This document shows positions 44,569 through 54,147 of a DNA stretch of 64,000 nt, one piece after another. Positions within the stretch are counted from its first letter, which is position 1, and the number at the start of each line of letters is the position of its first letter. Made by a program: the position numbers and the translations under genes. The notes under the pieces are model-generated. The model had not been told where the DNA came from and did no database searches. It worked only from the letters and a program-made list of their open reading frames with translations. Location: assembly GCA_037045045.1 (NCBI GenBank), contig JBAOHL010000002.1, positions 62,001 to 126,000 on the forward strand, in the 5' to 3' direction. This DNA comes from Phosphoribacter sp037045045. Lineage in GTDB: Bacteria > Actinomycetota > Actinomycetes > Actinomycetales > Dermatophilaceae.

Positions 44569-45555
44569 TCACTGCCGATGCTCGTGGGGCTCAGGGGGCG
44601 CCCCACGGGGCCCACCCAACAACCGCACCACCCGTCCGGGGTCGCTCAGATCCGCCCAGGTCAGCCGAACCACGCGGTACCCGAGCCGGCGAATCGCGTC
44701 CTCGCGCCGCTTTTCGGCCACCAGGGCGTCGCGTCCGAGCGCCCCGGCGTACTTGGTCAGGCCGTCGAATTCGATCACCGTCTTCGTGCCCCGATCGAGG
44801 AAGTCCACTCGGGCCACGAAGCAGCCGCGTTCGTCGTGGATGTCCACCTGCTGGGCCGGTTGAGCCATGCCCAACGCGGCGAACAGCACGCGGCACCAGG
44901 ACTCGCCGACGGATTCCGACCGTGGCGACGCCAACTCAACCATCAGCCGAGCCCGCACCATCCGACGCCCGGATCGGCTCGCCAACGTCGCCATCGCGAG
45001 GGCTAAATCGTCGCGCCCGAACCACCCACCCCGAAGCCCGGCGTCCGCAGCGACCACGCCGGCGCGCACGCCGCTGTCCAGGGCCGTCTGCACGACCGCC
45101 AGAGCGGGACGCACGAGTGTCATCCCGTCGTACACCGTGACGTCGACGGCGGCAACAGGCGGGTGCGTTCGCACCGTGTCGGATCGACGCGCGCGCCCGG
45201 CGCCCACACCGCTGAGATGGATCGGTCCGAGGTCCTCCTCGATGACCGGCAGCCGCCAGGCGCCGACCGCCGACACGTGGCTGAGCGCGTAGCCGGTGCG
45301 TTGGCGCAGGATCGCTCGAGACGTCGCCACGTGGCGAGCCACCGCGCTGGGTTCGTCGGACAACAGTGCCGTGTCGAGGTACACCCCCTGGCGCACCCAG
45401 GTGAGCTGTCCGAGCCGCACGAGCCGGCGGGCCCCGTTGTGGCCGATGCCGAGCGCCCTGAGCTCCGCCGCGGTCACGACGCCCTTCCCACGGGCCAACC
45501 GCCCGACGAGCAGCGAGTCCTCCACGCCGACGATGGTGGCCCACCGAGTCGGCAC
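44569..45555 (-). CDS. DUF559-type (Vsr-like fold) protein with AbiEi-like N-terminus, second copy
   Basis: A 328-residue protein with the same architecture as the one at 78-1067. A winged-helix segment (GVVTAAELRALGIGHNGARRLVRLGQL, residues about 25-50) and a middle region lead to a C-terminal DUF559 domain. That domain has RVDFLDRGTKTVIEFDGLTKY and later KRREDAIRRLGYRVVRLTWADL. The D...ExD...K/R pattern is the nuclease core of the Vsr/PD-(D/E)XK fold. Overall identity to the first copy looks low, so they are old paralogues. The GTG at 45555 is assumed; later starts are possible. Confidence 0.78.
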   Translation of the reverse strand: MPTRWATIVGVEDSLLVGRLARGKGVVTAAELRALGIGHNGARRLVRLGQLTWVRQGVYLDTALLSDEPSAVARHVATSRAILRQRTGYALSHVSAVGAWRLPVIEEDLGPIHLSGVGAGRARRSDTVRTHPPVAAVDVTVYDGMTLVRPALAVVQTALDSGVRAGVVAADAGLRGGWFGRDDLALAMATLASRSGRRMVRARLMVELASPRSESVGESWCRVLFAALGMAQPAQQVDIHDERGCFVARVDFLDRGTKTVIEFDGLTKYAGALGRDALVAEKRREDAIRRLGYRVVRLTWADLSDPGRVVRLLGGPRGAPPEPHEHRQ

Positions 45556-45680
45556 CGGCGCGGGATCTGCTCCGGTCTGTGGACAAACCTCACGACCCCT
45601 CCGGCTCGCGGACGCGCGGCCGGGTGTCGCGCCGTCGCGTCGCTAGGTGGGCTGCCTGCGCTGCGGGGCGGCCGCGACCC

Positions 45681-47259
45681 CTACTCCCACTCGATGGTGC
45701 CCGGGGGCTTGCTCGTCACGTCGAGGACGACCCGGTTGACCTCGGGCACCTCGTTGGTGATCCGCGTCGAGATCTTCGCGAGGACGTCGTAGGGCAGGCG
45801 GGTCCAGTCGGCGGTCATGGCGTCCTCGCTGGACACCGGCCGCAGCACGACGGGGTGGCCGTAGGTGCGCCCGTCGCCCTGGACCCCGACCGACCGAACG
45901 TCGGCCAGCAGCACGACCGGGCACTGCCAGATCGTGCGATCCAGGCCCGCGGCGGACAGCTCCTGACGCACCACCGAGTCGGCCCGCCGCAAGACGTCCA
46001 GTCGCTCGGCGGTGACTTCCCCGACGACCCGGATGCCCAGCCCGGGCCCAGGGAACGGCTGACGCCAGACGATCGCTTCGGGCACCCCGAGCTCCAGCCC
46101 GACCGCGCGCACCTCGTCCTTGAACAACGAGCGCAACGGCTCGACCAGGGTGAACTGTAGGTCCTCGGGCAACCCGCCGACGTTGTGGTGCGACTTGATG
46201 TTCGCGGCGCCCTCGCCCCCACCGGACTCGACGACGTCCGGGTACAGCGTGCCCTGGACGAGGAACTCGATGGGATGCCCGTCCGCGTCGGCATGGCCCA
46301 CGATGTCGCGGGCGGCTTGCTCGAAGACCCTGATGAACTGCGCCCCGATCGCCTTGCGTTTGTCCTCCGGGTCGGCCAGACCAGCCAGCGCCCCGAGGAA
46401 CCGCTCCTGGGCGTCCACGACGACGAGGCGCACCCCGGTCGCCGCGACGAAGTCCTTCTCGACCTGCTCGGCCTCACCCTCGCGCAGCAACCCGTGGTCG
46501 ACGAAGACACAGGTCAGCTGGTCGCCCACGGCGCGCTGGACGAGTGCCGCGGCGACCGAGGAGTCGACTCCGCCGGAGAGCGCACACAGCACGTGCCCGG
46601 AGCCCACCTGGGCGCGTACCGAGGCGACGAGTTCGTCGACGACGGTGGCCGCCGTCCAGGTCGGGGTCGATGCCCGCGCCGTGCCAGAGGAAGTTCTCCA
46701 GCACCCGCTGCCCGGATGCCGTGTGCGCCACCTCGGGGTGCCACTGGACTCCGTACAGCCGGCGGGCGTCGTCCTCGAACGCCGCGACGGGCGCCCCGTC
46801 GGTGGCCGCCGTCACCGTGACTCCGGACGGGGCAACGGTGACCGAGTCGCCGTGGGACATCCACACCGACTGCTCCGCAGGCAGTCCGGCGAAGAGGGTG
46901 GAGTCCGACTTCAGCAGCCGCGCCGCCGTGTGGCCGTACTCGCCCCGACCGGTGCGCGACACCGTGCCGCCGAGCGCCTGGACCATGGCCTGGAATCCGT
47001 AGCACAGCCCGAGGACCGGCACGCCCGCATCGAGCAGCGCCGGGTCCAGGACCGGCGCGTGGGCGGCATACACGCTCGCTGGCCCCCCTGACAGGACGAT
47101 CGCCGCCGGACGGCGAGCAAGCAGGTCCGCCGCGGACATCGTGTGGGGGACGACCTCGCTGTAGACCTGCGCCTCACGCACCCGCCTGGCGATGAGCTGG
47201 GCGTACTGTGCGCCGAAGTCGACGACGAGGACCGGGGCGGCGGCCAGCGAGTCGGTCAC
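45681..47259 (-). CDS. guaA: GMP synthase (glutamine-hydrolysing), frameshifted in this sequence
   Basis: Converts XMP to GMP. The N-terminal glutaminase domain (GTG at 47259; VLVVDFGAQYAQLIARRVRE, catalytic Cys in VLGLCYGFQ, His in GVQWHPEV) runs to FLWHGAGIDPD. The frame then shifts, and VVDELVASV and GHVLCALSGGVDSSVAAALV resume one frame over. One extra C in GACCTGG (near 46659) accounts for it. Removing it gives 525 residues, the normal length. The synthase part is complete (QGTLYPDVVESG, ...KPPGTIEWE at the end). Essential gene, so I suspect a sequence error. TATCCT lies 6 nt before the GTG. Confidence 0.9.
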
Positions 47260-47265
47260 CCGCCG

Positions 47266-47271
47266 AGGATA
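47266..47271 (-). promoter_or_regulatory. -10 box of guaA (leaderless)
   Basis: TATCCT on the minus strand, six bases before the GTG at 47259. Confidence 0.6.
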
Positions 47272-47372
47272 CCGGCGGGCGGGGCCGGACCCGACGCGGC
47301 GGCGCGCCGCGATGGGTATGCCGCCTCGGGCGCGAGCTGAACGAGCTCGGTCCCGCGCCGGCTGTCTCGCGG

Positions 47373-47723
47373 TCAGTAGACCCGGGCGAGGATCCCGCGG
47401 GTCTCGGCGGTGATGCGCCGCTCGGCGACGAAGGGCAGCAACGGGACGAAGCCGGTGAGCAGGTTGAGCCCGATCCGCAGGATCGGCCAGGCGAGTTTGA
47501 GCCCGAGGTTGGCGATCGATCCGGCGTAGAGCATGTAGATGAAGCCGTGGATGTAGCTCCAGTTGCGGGTGAAGAAGTTGTCCTGCCCGAGGGCGTACTT
47601 CATGACCATCTCGACGATGAGCACGAACAGCGCGATGCCGGCGACGACGGCCATGACCCGGTACAGGCCGAGGGCCTTGCGGATCTGCAGCGGCTTGGCC
47701 AGCTGGGACGGGTACGTGCTCAC
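47373..47723 (-). CDS. DUF3817 integral membrane protein
   Basis: A 116-residue protein with three helices (about residues 23-42, 58-77 and 80-100) and the family features LYRVMAVVAGIALF and WSYIHGFIYMLY. DUF3817 members are small membrane proteins next to cytochrome-oxidase assembly genes in Actinobacteria; function unknown. The GTG at 47723 overlaps the SURF1 stop as GTGA, which supports a joint role in respiratory-chain assembly. Confidence 0.85.
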   Translation of the reverse strand: MSTYPSQLAKPLQIRKALGLYRVMAVVAGIALFVLIVEMVMKYALGQDNFFTRNWSYIHGFIYMLYAGSIANLGLKLAWPILRIGLNLLTGFVPLLPFVAERRITAETRGILARVY

Positions 47724-48526
47724 GGGGGCGCTCCTGCGTCGGACGGGTCGTGGCTCGGGGCCTCGGCGGCGGCCGGGGTCGTCGAACGGCGGGTTTCCTC
47801 GCGGACCATCTTCCACCACATCCACAGGACGAACGCCGCGAAGACCCACCATTGCACGGCATACGCGGCATTGCGCCAGGACAGACCGCCGGCCGGTTGG
47901 GGCGGGGGTACGCGTTCCATCCCCCGGCCCGAGGCCGCGGCACCGGCGGCTGCGACATCGCCCGGGTCCGGAGTCTCCGCCATGGCGAAGACGAACCCGT
48001 TGTAGACCTCGCCGTCCCAGACGTTGAGCAACGCCGGGACGTCGACCGATGCGACCTGGCCCGGCCCGAGCGGCGCCCGCGCGGTCCGGGCCGACTCCGA
48101 GGGCGCGAGACTGCCCACGAGGGTGAGGGGTCCAGGTGGCGGCGTCGGGGCGGCGCCCGGGGTCGCGACGAACCCACGGACTACCGCGAGGCGCGCGCCC
48201 GTGGAGTCGACGACAAGGGGCACGAGCACCCACCACCCGTCCCGGCCGCCGAGACGACGGTCCGCGACGAGCACCTGTCGGGCCGCGTCGAAGTGGCCCA
48301 CGGCCCGCAACCGGCGACCGGAGCCGTCGGCGGGGAAGGCGGTATGCGGCCCGAGCACGGCCGCCAGGTCCTCGACGGGGCGCTGCTCGGCCTGTTCGAT
48401 CGCCTCGCGCAGTCCGTCGTCCCGGGCTACGCCGAGCTGCCACCGCCCGAGCAGGACCATGACGATGGCGAGGAACACCGCGAGGACGAGAAGCCCCAGT
48501 GATCGGGGGTTGACGATCGTCCGCAC
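47720..48526 (-). CDS. SURF1-family cytochrome oxidase assembly protein
   Basis: A 268-residue protein with an N-terminal helix (SLGLLVLAVFLAIVMVLLGRWQLG), the SURF1 motif family residues around RAVGHFDAARQVLVADRRLGGRDGWWVLVPLV, and a C-terminal helix (AVQWWVFAAFVLWMWW). SURF1 aids haem a3 insertion or assembly of cytochrome c oxidase. The tail is rich in Ala/Pro. The GTG at 48526 follows TAGCCT by 6 nt, so it has its own promoter although lutC ends only 23 bases upstream. Confidence 0.88.
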   Translation of the reverse strand: MRTIVNPRSLGLLVLAVFLAIVMVLLGRWQLGVARDDGLREAIEQAEQRPVEDLAAVLGPHTAFPADGSGRRLRAVGHFDAARQVLVADRRLGGRDGWWVLVPLVVDSTGARLAVVRGFVATPGAAPTPPPGPLTLVGSLAPSESARTARAPLGPGQVASVDVPALLNVWDGEVYNGFVFAMAETPDPGDVAAAGAAASGRGMERVPPPQPAGGLSWRNAAYAVQWWVFAAFVLWMWWKMVREETRRSTTPAAAEAPSHDPSDAGAPP

Positions 48527-48532
48527 CGTCTC

Positions 48533-48538
48533 AGGCTA
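48533..48538 (-). promoter_or_regulatory. -10 box of SURF1 gene (leaderless)
   Basis: TAGCCT on the minus strand, six bases before the GTG at 48526. It separates SURF1 expression from the lactate operon upstream. Confidence 0.6.
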
Positions 48539-48549
48539 GAGGAGTGCGC

Positions 48550-49191
48550 TCAGCCCTCGACGAGCACCACGGACAAGGTCCGGGGACCGTGGACGCCTTC
48601 GACCCGGTCGAGCTCGATGTCGCTTGTCGCGCTGGGTCCGGAGATCCAGGTCAGCGGTCGAGCCATCCCGTTGGGGCGCAGGCGCGCCACCGCCTCCGGC
48701 ACGTCGTGGACGACCTGCTCGGCCCGCACGATGCAGACGTGCAGGTCGGGCACGAGCGACAGCGCCCGGCGACCCTGGTCGGGCCCGTGGTCCAGGACGA
48801 TCGTGCCCGTCGTGGCGATGGAGACGGCCGACGCGGTGAGCACGGCGTCGACGGCGTCGAGCTCGGCGTTGCCGAGTCCGTCGTCGGCGACCACCGTGAT
48901 GCCGTCGGGCAACTCGCCGAGCCACGCCGGGTCCACGCCGGAGGGGACGACCACGGAGCCGGCCGCGTGAGCGGCGAGGGCCTGGCCGATAGCCCTGGCC
49001 ACGCCCCCGGCGGGCGCACGCACGACGGTGGCCCGGTAGTCCACGACGTTGTCGACGAACAGGTCGATCGTCTCGGCGGGGCCGGCGCTGAGCTGCTCGA
49101 CCCGAGGGGCCGGGCCGCGCGAGCCCATGGGCGTGGTCACGTCGGCGACCGCCCCGCGGACCCGGGCGAGGATCTGCTCGCGGGCGCTCAT
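48550..49191 (-). CDS. lutC: Lactate utilisation protein C
   Basis: A 213-residue LUD-domain protein; with LutA and LutB it forms the iron-sulfur L-lactate oxidase that feeds pyruvate to metabolism. Seen are VDNVVDYRATVV, ASAVSIATTGTIVLDHGPDQGRRALSL and the C-terminal ISGPSATSDIELDRVEGVHGP, which is the family signature. The ATG at 49191 overlaps the lutB stop as ATGA. Last gene of lldP-lutABC. Confidence 0.93.
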   Translation of the reverse strand: MSAREQILARVRGAVADVTTPMGSRGPAPRVEQLSAGPAETIDLFVDNVVDYRATVVRAPAGGVARAIGQALAAHAAGSVVVPSGVDPAWLGELPDGITVVADDGLGNAELDAVDAVLTASAVSIATTGTIVLDHGPDQGRRALSLVPDLHVCIVRAEQVVHDVPEAVARLRPNGMARPLTWISGPSATSDIELDRVEGVHGPRTLSVVLVEG

Positions 49192-50668
49192 CGCCGCCCC
49201 CCGGTCTCGTGGCGGTCCCACCAGTCGCGGAAGGACTCGGTGGGCGGGTTGGGCACATCCCGGGCGCTCGTCCAGGGCGCGAACGGCCCTGGGACGGAAC
49301 GGATCGTGCGGCCCTTGAGGAGCCGGCCGCCGAACTTGGCCGCGCGTTGGGCCTTCTCCAGCCGCCGGTGGTCCCCGAACATCCACGCCATGGCCGCCAT
49401 GGCTCGAGCCTCGGCCGACCGGCGCCCGCCGGCGTCGACGACCTTGCTGCGCAGGTGGACGAGCAGCGACGGGATGTCGATGCGCATCGGGCAGACCTCG
49501 AAACACGCGCCACACAACGACGAGGCGTACGGCAACGACTTGTCGACGTCGCTGGCCGTTCCCCGCAGTTGCGGGTTGAGGATTGCCCCGATCGGGTCCG
49601 GGGTAGACCGACCCGTACGCGTGACCGCCGGTGCGTTCGTACACCGGGCAGACGTTGAGGCACGCCGAACAGCGGATGCAGCGCAGCGCCTGCCGGCCCG
49701 AACGGATCGGCGAGCACGTGCGAGCGCCCGTTGTCCAGCAAGACGACGTGGACCTCCTGGGGCCCGTCGCCGGGATGCACCCCGGTCCACATCGACGTGT
49801 ACGGGTTCATCCGCTCGCCCGTCGAGGAGCGGGGCAGCAGCTGCAGGAACGTCCCGAGATCGTCCCAGGTCGGCAGGACCTTCTCGATCCCCACCACCGA
49901 GACGAGCGTCTCGGGCAGGGTGAGGCACATCCGGCCGTTGCCCTCGGACTCGACGACGACGAGCGTGCCGGTGTCCGCGACGGCGAAGTTCGCCCCGGAC
50001 ACGGCGACCTTGGCCCGCAGGAACTTCTCGCGCAGATGCAGGCGCGCCGCCTCGGCGAGGCGCCGGGGTTCGTCGGTGAGGTCGTCCGGCGCCGGTCGAC
50101 CGACCAGGCCCATCTCGCGGCGGAAGATCTCGCGGATCTCCGAGCGGTTGCGGTGGATCGCCGGGACGAGGATGTGCGAGGGCCGGTCGTGCCCGAGCTG
50201 GACGATGAGCTCGGCGAGGTCGGTCTCCCAGGCGTGGATCCCCTCGGCCTCCAGGGCCTCGTTCAGCTCGATCTCCTGGGTCGCCATCGACTTGACCTTG
50301 ACGACCTCGCCGGTGCCCTTGGCCTTGGCGATGTCGACGACGATCGCGCAGGCCTCGGCGGCGTCGCGGGCCCAGTGCACCTGGGCGCCGTTGCGGGTGA
50401 GGTTCTCGGCGAGTTGTTCCAGGTATGCCGCGAGGTGCCCGAGCGTCTCGTCCTTGGCGTCGGCCCCGGCCTGGCGCAGGGCCTGCCACTGGTCGAGTTC
50501 GTCGACGACCTTGGCGCGCTTGGCGCGGATCACCCCGGTCGCGTGGGCGAGATTGCGCCGCTGTTGGGTGTTGGCCAGGGCCTGCTTCGCGGCCTTGGGG
50601 AACTTCGGCATTCCGACGAAGGTCGGGGTCGTCTGCTGGAGCGGGCCGGGGATCGTCGTGGGCGTCAC
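49188..50668 (-). CDS. lutB: Lactate utilisation protein B (two frameshifts in this sequence)
   Basis: Iron-sulfur subunit of the lactate oxidase complex. The long N-terminal LUD domain (GTG at 50668; PTFVGMPKFPKAAKQAL..., VADTGTLVVVESEGNGRM) is intact. The reading frame then breaks twice within about 100 bases. One extra C near 49697 precedes the first cluster motif CIRCSACLNVCP, and another near 49595 follows YGSVYPGP. Beyond it IGAILNPQLRG and the second cluster CGACFEVCP read on. Removing both bases gives 492 residues, the expected length, so errors in the sequence are more likely than a dead gene. Start and stop overlap lutA and lutC by 4 bp. Confidence 0.88.
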
Positions 50669-51420
50669 GCCGGTTCCTCCTCGGTCGAGGCGAGCACCTC
50701 GGCGAGGTGCATGGTGCGGATGCCGGCGCGCTGGCGCGCCAGCACCGCGCCCATGTTCATCAGGCACATGTTGTCGCCCGCGACGAGCACCTCGGCCCCG
50801 GTCTCGCGGACGTGGCGCACCTTGTCGGTGGCCATGGCGATCGACACGTCGGGGTTCTTCACCGAGAACGTCCCGCCGAACCCGCAGCACTCCTGCTGGT
50901 TGGGCAATTCGACGAAGGTCAACCCGCGCACCGCCTTGAGCAGCCGCTGTGGTCGGTCGCCGACCTGGGCCACCCGCACCGAGTGACATGTCGGGTGGAA
51001 GGTCACCCGGTGCGGGAAGTAAGCCCCGACGTCCAGGACCCCGAGGACGTCGACGAGCAACTCCGACAGGTCGTAGACGCGCGGGGTGAGCGCGTCTACC
51101 TCGCGGGTCAGACCCGCATCCCCTGCCGCCACGGCGAGGTCGTGGTGTTGGTGGCGGATCGCGCCGACACACGACCCCGTGGGCGCGACGACGGCGTCGT
51201 ATGCCGCGAAGGTCTCGACGAACCGGCGAACCAGCGGTCGAGCCTCCGCGGCATACCCGGTGTTGGTGAAGATCTGCCCGCAGCAGGTTTGCTCGCGAGG
51301 GAACTCCACCGTGACGCCGAGCCGCTCGAGCAGCCGCACCGTAGCGATCGGGGTCTGTGGCCACATCGTGTCGTTGTAACACGCGGCGAACAGGGCGATT
51401 CGCAGATCGGTGCGGACCAT
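50665..51420 (-). CDS. lutA: Lactate utilisation protein A
   Basis: A 251-residue protein with two CCG domains (REQTCCGQIF and NQQECCGFGGTF), the cysteine-rich heterodisulfide-reductase-like motifs that bind iron-sulfur clusters. Subunit A of the LutABC lactate oxidase. The ATG at 51420 begins the conserved MVRTDLRIALFAACYND. It lies 13 bases after lldP and overlaps lutB. Confidence 0.94.
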   Translation of the reverse strand: MVRTDLRIALFAACYNDTMWPQTPIATVRLLERLGVTVEFPREQTCCGQIFTNTGYAAEARPLVRRFVETFAAYDAVVAPTGSCVGAIRHQHHDLAVAAGDAGLTREVDALTPRVYDLSELLVDVLGVLDVGAYFPHRVTFHPTCHSVRVAQVGDRPQRLLKAVRGLTFVELPNQQECCGFGGTFSVKNPDVSIAMATDKVRHVRETGAEVLVAGDNMCLMNMGAVLARQRAGIRTMHLAEVLASTEEEPA

Positions 51421-51433
51421 CGAGGAACTCCTG

Positions 51434-53173
51434 TCACTTGGGCAGCAGGAAGGACAACACGTTGGACTGCAGGCCCACGAGCAGGCACATGGCGATGATA
51501 AGGCCGATGCTCCACACAATGACCTTGCGGAAGATGTCCGATTCGCGCCCGACCAATCCCACGGCGGTGGCCGCGATGGTGAGGTTCTGCGGACTGATCA
51601 TCTTGCCGACGACGCCACCGGAGGTGTTCGCCGCGACGAGCAGGGTCGGATCGAGCCCGGCCCCCTTGGCCGCGGTCTGCTGCAAGGTGGCGAACAGGGC
51701 GTTGGCGCTGGTGTCCGACCCGGTGACGGCCGTGCCGATCCAGCCGAGGATCGGCGAGAAGAACGCGAAGGCCGCGCCGGTGCCGGCGATCCACGTGCCG
51801 ACGGTGATCGTCTGACCGGAGAGGTTCATCACGTAGGCCAGGGCGAGCACCGAGGCAACGGTGAGGAAGGCGAAGCGCATCTTCACCGCGGTGTCCTTGA
51901 CCTCCTTGGCCCACGCCGACATCGAGACGCCGTAGACCGCAGCGGTAATGAGCGAACACACCAGCAGGCTCGTGCCGGGCGAACTAAGCCACGGGAACGT
52001 GTAGACCGTGGTGGAGTTCTTCGCGCCGGCGGCGTTGAGGATGTTTCCGTCCAGCCCCGGCCAGCCGACCTTGACGTCGGTGGTCGCGAGCCAGTCCTTG
52101 ACGGCGCCGACGAGCTTGGCCACCGAGAAGATGGCGATGACGAGCAGGTACGGGAACAGGGCCATGACGACCCGACCACCGGTGAGGCTGCTCGCCCGCG
52201 CGGCCAGCTCGGACTCGGACACCGCATACTGGCTCGTCGACACGGATCCAGCAGAGCTCCCTCCCCCGCCGACCGCAGCAAGGTCGCGCTCGCGCTCGCG
52301 CGCCAGCGCACCGACCGCGTCTTCCTTGCCGACCGGCTTCCACACGCGCAGGAAGAGGACCGCGGCGGCAAGCCCGACGAGCGAGGCGATGATGTCGGTG
52401 AGCTCGACGGAGATGTACGTGGCCGAGACCCATTGGGCGATAGCGAACGCCACGCCGACGACGAGCGCCACCGGCCAGGTCTGGCGCACGCCACGCTTGC
52501 CGTCGACCATGAGGACGAGCAGCAGCGGGACGAACACGGCGATGAACGGCGTCTGGTGACCGACGTAGGCACCGATCTGGGTGTAGGGGATCTTCGTCAG
52601 CGACCCGGCGGTGATGATCGGCGTGCCGATGGCGCCGAAGGCCACCGGTGCGGTGTTGGCCAGCAGCACGACGGCGGCGGCGCGCAACGGACTGAAGCCC
52701 AAGGCCATGAGCATGACGCCGGTGATCGCCACCGGCGCGCCGAACCCGGCGAGGGCTTCGAGCAGCCCGCCGAAGCAGAAGGCGATGATGATCGCCTGGA
52801 TGCGCGGGTCGTCGGAGATGAGGTGGAAGGTCGCGCGCAGGTCCTCGAAGCGACCGCTGACCACGGTGACCTGATAGAGGACGATCGCCGTGAAGACGAT
52901 CCACATGATGGGGAAGAGGCCGAAGACACCGCCCTCGGTCGCCGAGAGCATGGCGAGCCCGATGGGCATCTTGTAGGCGAGCACCGCGACGATGATCGCG
53001 ACGGCTACCGCGGTGAGGCCGGCCCAGTGGGCCTTCCATCTGAGCCACCCGAGGGTGACGAAGACGGTGAGCAGCGGCAACAGGGCCACGAGTGCGGACC
53101 CGACGAGGCTGCCACCGAGAGGTGCCAACTGTGGGGTGTAGGGATCCAAGGGAAGGGCGAGGGCGGGGGGCAT
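51434..53173 (-). CDS. lldP: L-lactate permease
   Basis: A 579-residue transporter with about 13 helices and family motifs EALAGFGAPVAITGVMLMALG, TAPVAFGAIGTPIITAG and the C-terminal VAANTSGGVVGKMISPQNLTIAATAVG. It imports lactate, probably with protons, for LutABC encoded downstream. The ATG at 53173 has AGGAGG with good spacing; upstream frame to 53287 is leader. Transcription is likely repressed through the two operators at 53258-53303. Confidence 0.95.
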   Translation of the reverse strand: MPPALALPLDPYTPQLAPLGGSLVGSALVALLPLLTVFVTLGWLRWKAHWAGLTAVAVAIIVAVLAYKMPIGLAMLSATEGGVFGLFPIMWIVFTAIVLYQVTVVSGRFEDLRATFHLISDDPRIQAIIIAFCFGGLLEALAGFGAPVAITGVMLMALGFSPLRAAAVVLLANTAPVAFGAIGTPIITAGSLTKIPYTQIGAYVGHQTPFIAVFVPLLLVLMVDGKRGVRQTWPVALVVGVAFAIAQWVSATYISVELTDIIASLVGLAAAVLFLRVWKPVGKEDAVGALARERERDLAAVGGGGSSAGSVSTSQYAVSESELAARASSLTGGRVVMALFPYLLVIAIFSVAKLVGAVKDWLATTDVKVGWPGLDGNILNAAGAKNSTTVYTFPWLSSPGTSLLVCSLITAAVYGVSMSAWAKEVKDTAVKMRFAFLTVASVLALAYVMNLSGQTITVGTWIAGTGAAFAFFSPILGWIGTAVTGSDTSANALFATLQQTAAKGAGLDPTLLVAANTSGGVVGKMISPQNLTIAATAVGLVGRESDIFRKVIVWSIGLIIAMCLLVGLQSNVLSFLLPK

Positions 53174-53257
53174 CGGCGTTACCTCCTGGGTGCTGCCGTG
53201 ACAACTCGGGGACGATTGCCCGCCGTGGCCAGGCGATTGATAGGGTGCAGCTCCATC

Positions 53258-53272
53258 AATGGTCTGACCATT
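53258..53272. promoter_or_regulatory. GntR/FadR-type operator 1 of the lactate operon
   Basis: AATGGTCTGACCATT, a 15-bp palindrome containing TGGTCTGACCA, which fits the TGGTNNNACCA consensus of FadR-subfamily GntR regulators (LldR, PdhR). It lies between lldP and its divergent regulator. Confidence 0.85.
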
Positions 53273-53290
53273 TCGGGTTGCGGACACGGT

Positions 53291-53303
53291 ATGGTCTGAC
53301 CAT
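53291..53303. promoter_or_regulatory. GntR/FadR-type operator 2 of the lactate operon
   Basis: ATGGTCTGACCAT, the same palindrome as site 1, with centres 32 bp (about three helical turns) apart. Two regulator dimers could therefore bind on one face of the DNA. Confidence 0.85.
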
Positions 53304-53379
53304 TGCCCCCGTCAATACCCCATGGTCCCTCGATTCGCCGAACGGTTCGGCCCGCCGTTCCTTGACCACCGGAGTCCCC

Positions 53380-54141
53380 GTGAGCGCAGCACCCCAGCCC
53401 GGTGCCGACGCCGTCGCCGACGGCGAGCGGGCTGGCCTGCGTGCCTTCGAGGTCGTCCTGCGGTGGGCCGAGTCGCGCATCCTCTCCGGGGAACTGCGGG
53501 TCGGCGACCAGCTCCCCGCCGAACGCGAGCTGGCCCGACAGCTCGACGTCAGTCGGTCCGCGGTGCGCGAGGCGGTGCGAACCCTGCAGGCCCAAGGCGT
53601 GCTGCGCTCGGCCGTCGGTGCCGGAGCGGCCGGCGGCACGACGGTCACGGCCCTGCCCGCGCGGGCCCTAGAGCGTTTCCTGCGGCTGCATGTGGCGCTG
53701 GCGAACTTCCCGCTCAACGACGTCATCGAGGCCCGGATCGCCCTGGAGCGGCTCAGCGCTCGGCTCGCCGCTCGAAACGCCAAACCACGTCACATCGAGG
53801 CCATGCATCACGCCGTGCTCGTCATGAGCACCCCGTCGGTCGAGCGGTCCGTGTTCAACGACGCCGACACGGCCTTCCACGTCGCCATCGCCGAGGCGGC
53901 TGGCAACCGGCTGGCGGCCGACCTCACCGTCGCGATTCGCGAGTCGATGCGCGGGCCGCTGCTCACCGCGTTCCAGAACGTCGAGGACTGGGACGGCCTG
54001 GCAACCGACCTGCGCGGTGACCACGCGTCGATCTTCGCCGCCATCCGCGAGCACGACGGCGAGCGCGCCGAGCACCTCGTCGGGGAGCACATCCGGGTGG
54101 CCTGGTCCGCCTTCGCCCCGGGGCTGTCCCTGTCCGGCTGA
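53380..54141 (+). CDS. FadR-subfamily GntR regulator of lactate genes (LldR/LutR-like)
   Basis: A 253-residue regulator. The N-terminal winged helix is LPAERELARQLDVSRSAVREAVRTL (about residues 46-70). The C-terminal FCD ligand-binding domain has metal/ligand residues in DTAFHVAIAEAAGN and GDHASIFAAI. It is divergent from lldP-lutABC and most likely represses it and itself through the palindromes at 53258 and 53291, with lactate as inducer. I use the GTG at 53380 (GGAG five bases upstream), as it starts the conserved region. Confidence 0.9.
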   Translation: MSAAPQPGADAVADGERAGLRAFEVVLRWAESRILSGELRVGDQLPAERELARQLDVSRSAVREAVRTLQAQGVLRSAVGAGAAGGTTVTALPARALERFLRLHVALANFPLNDVIEARIALERLSARLAARNAKPRHIEAMHHAVLVMSTPSVERSVFNDADTAFHVAIAEAAGNRLAADLTVAIRESMRGPLLTAFQNVEDWDGLATDLRGDHASIFAAIREHDGERAEHLVGEHIRVAWSAFAPGLSLSG

Positions 54142-54147
54142 GCGGGG

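Noticed and set aside
43940..44615. Long open frames on both strands through the repeat island
   Set aside because: They only translate the minisatellite (GKGCGGQGVWRARGVA patterns) and have no domain or ribosome site.
30695..49700. Programmed frameshifting in pcrA, guaA and lutB
   Set aside because: There is no slippery heptamer or downstream pseudoknot, and three unrelated genes with four single-base insertions fit sequence error better.
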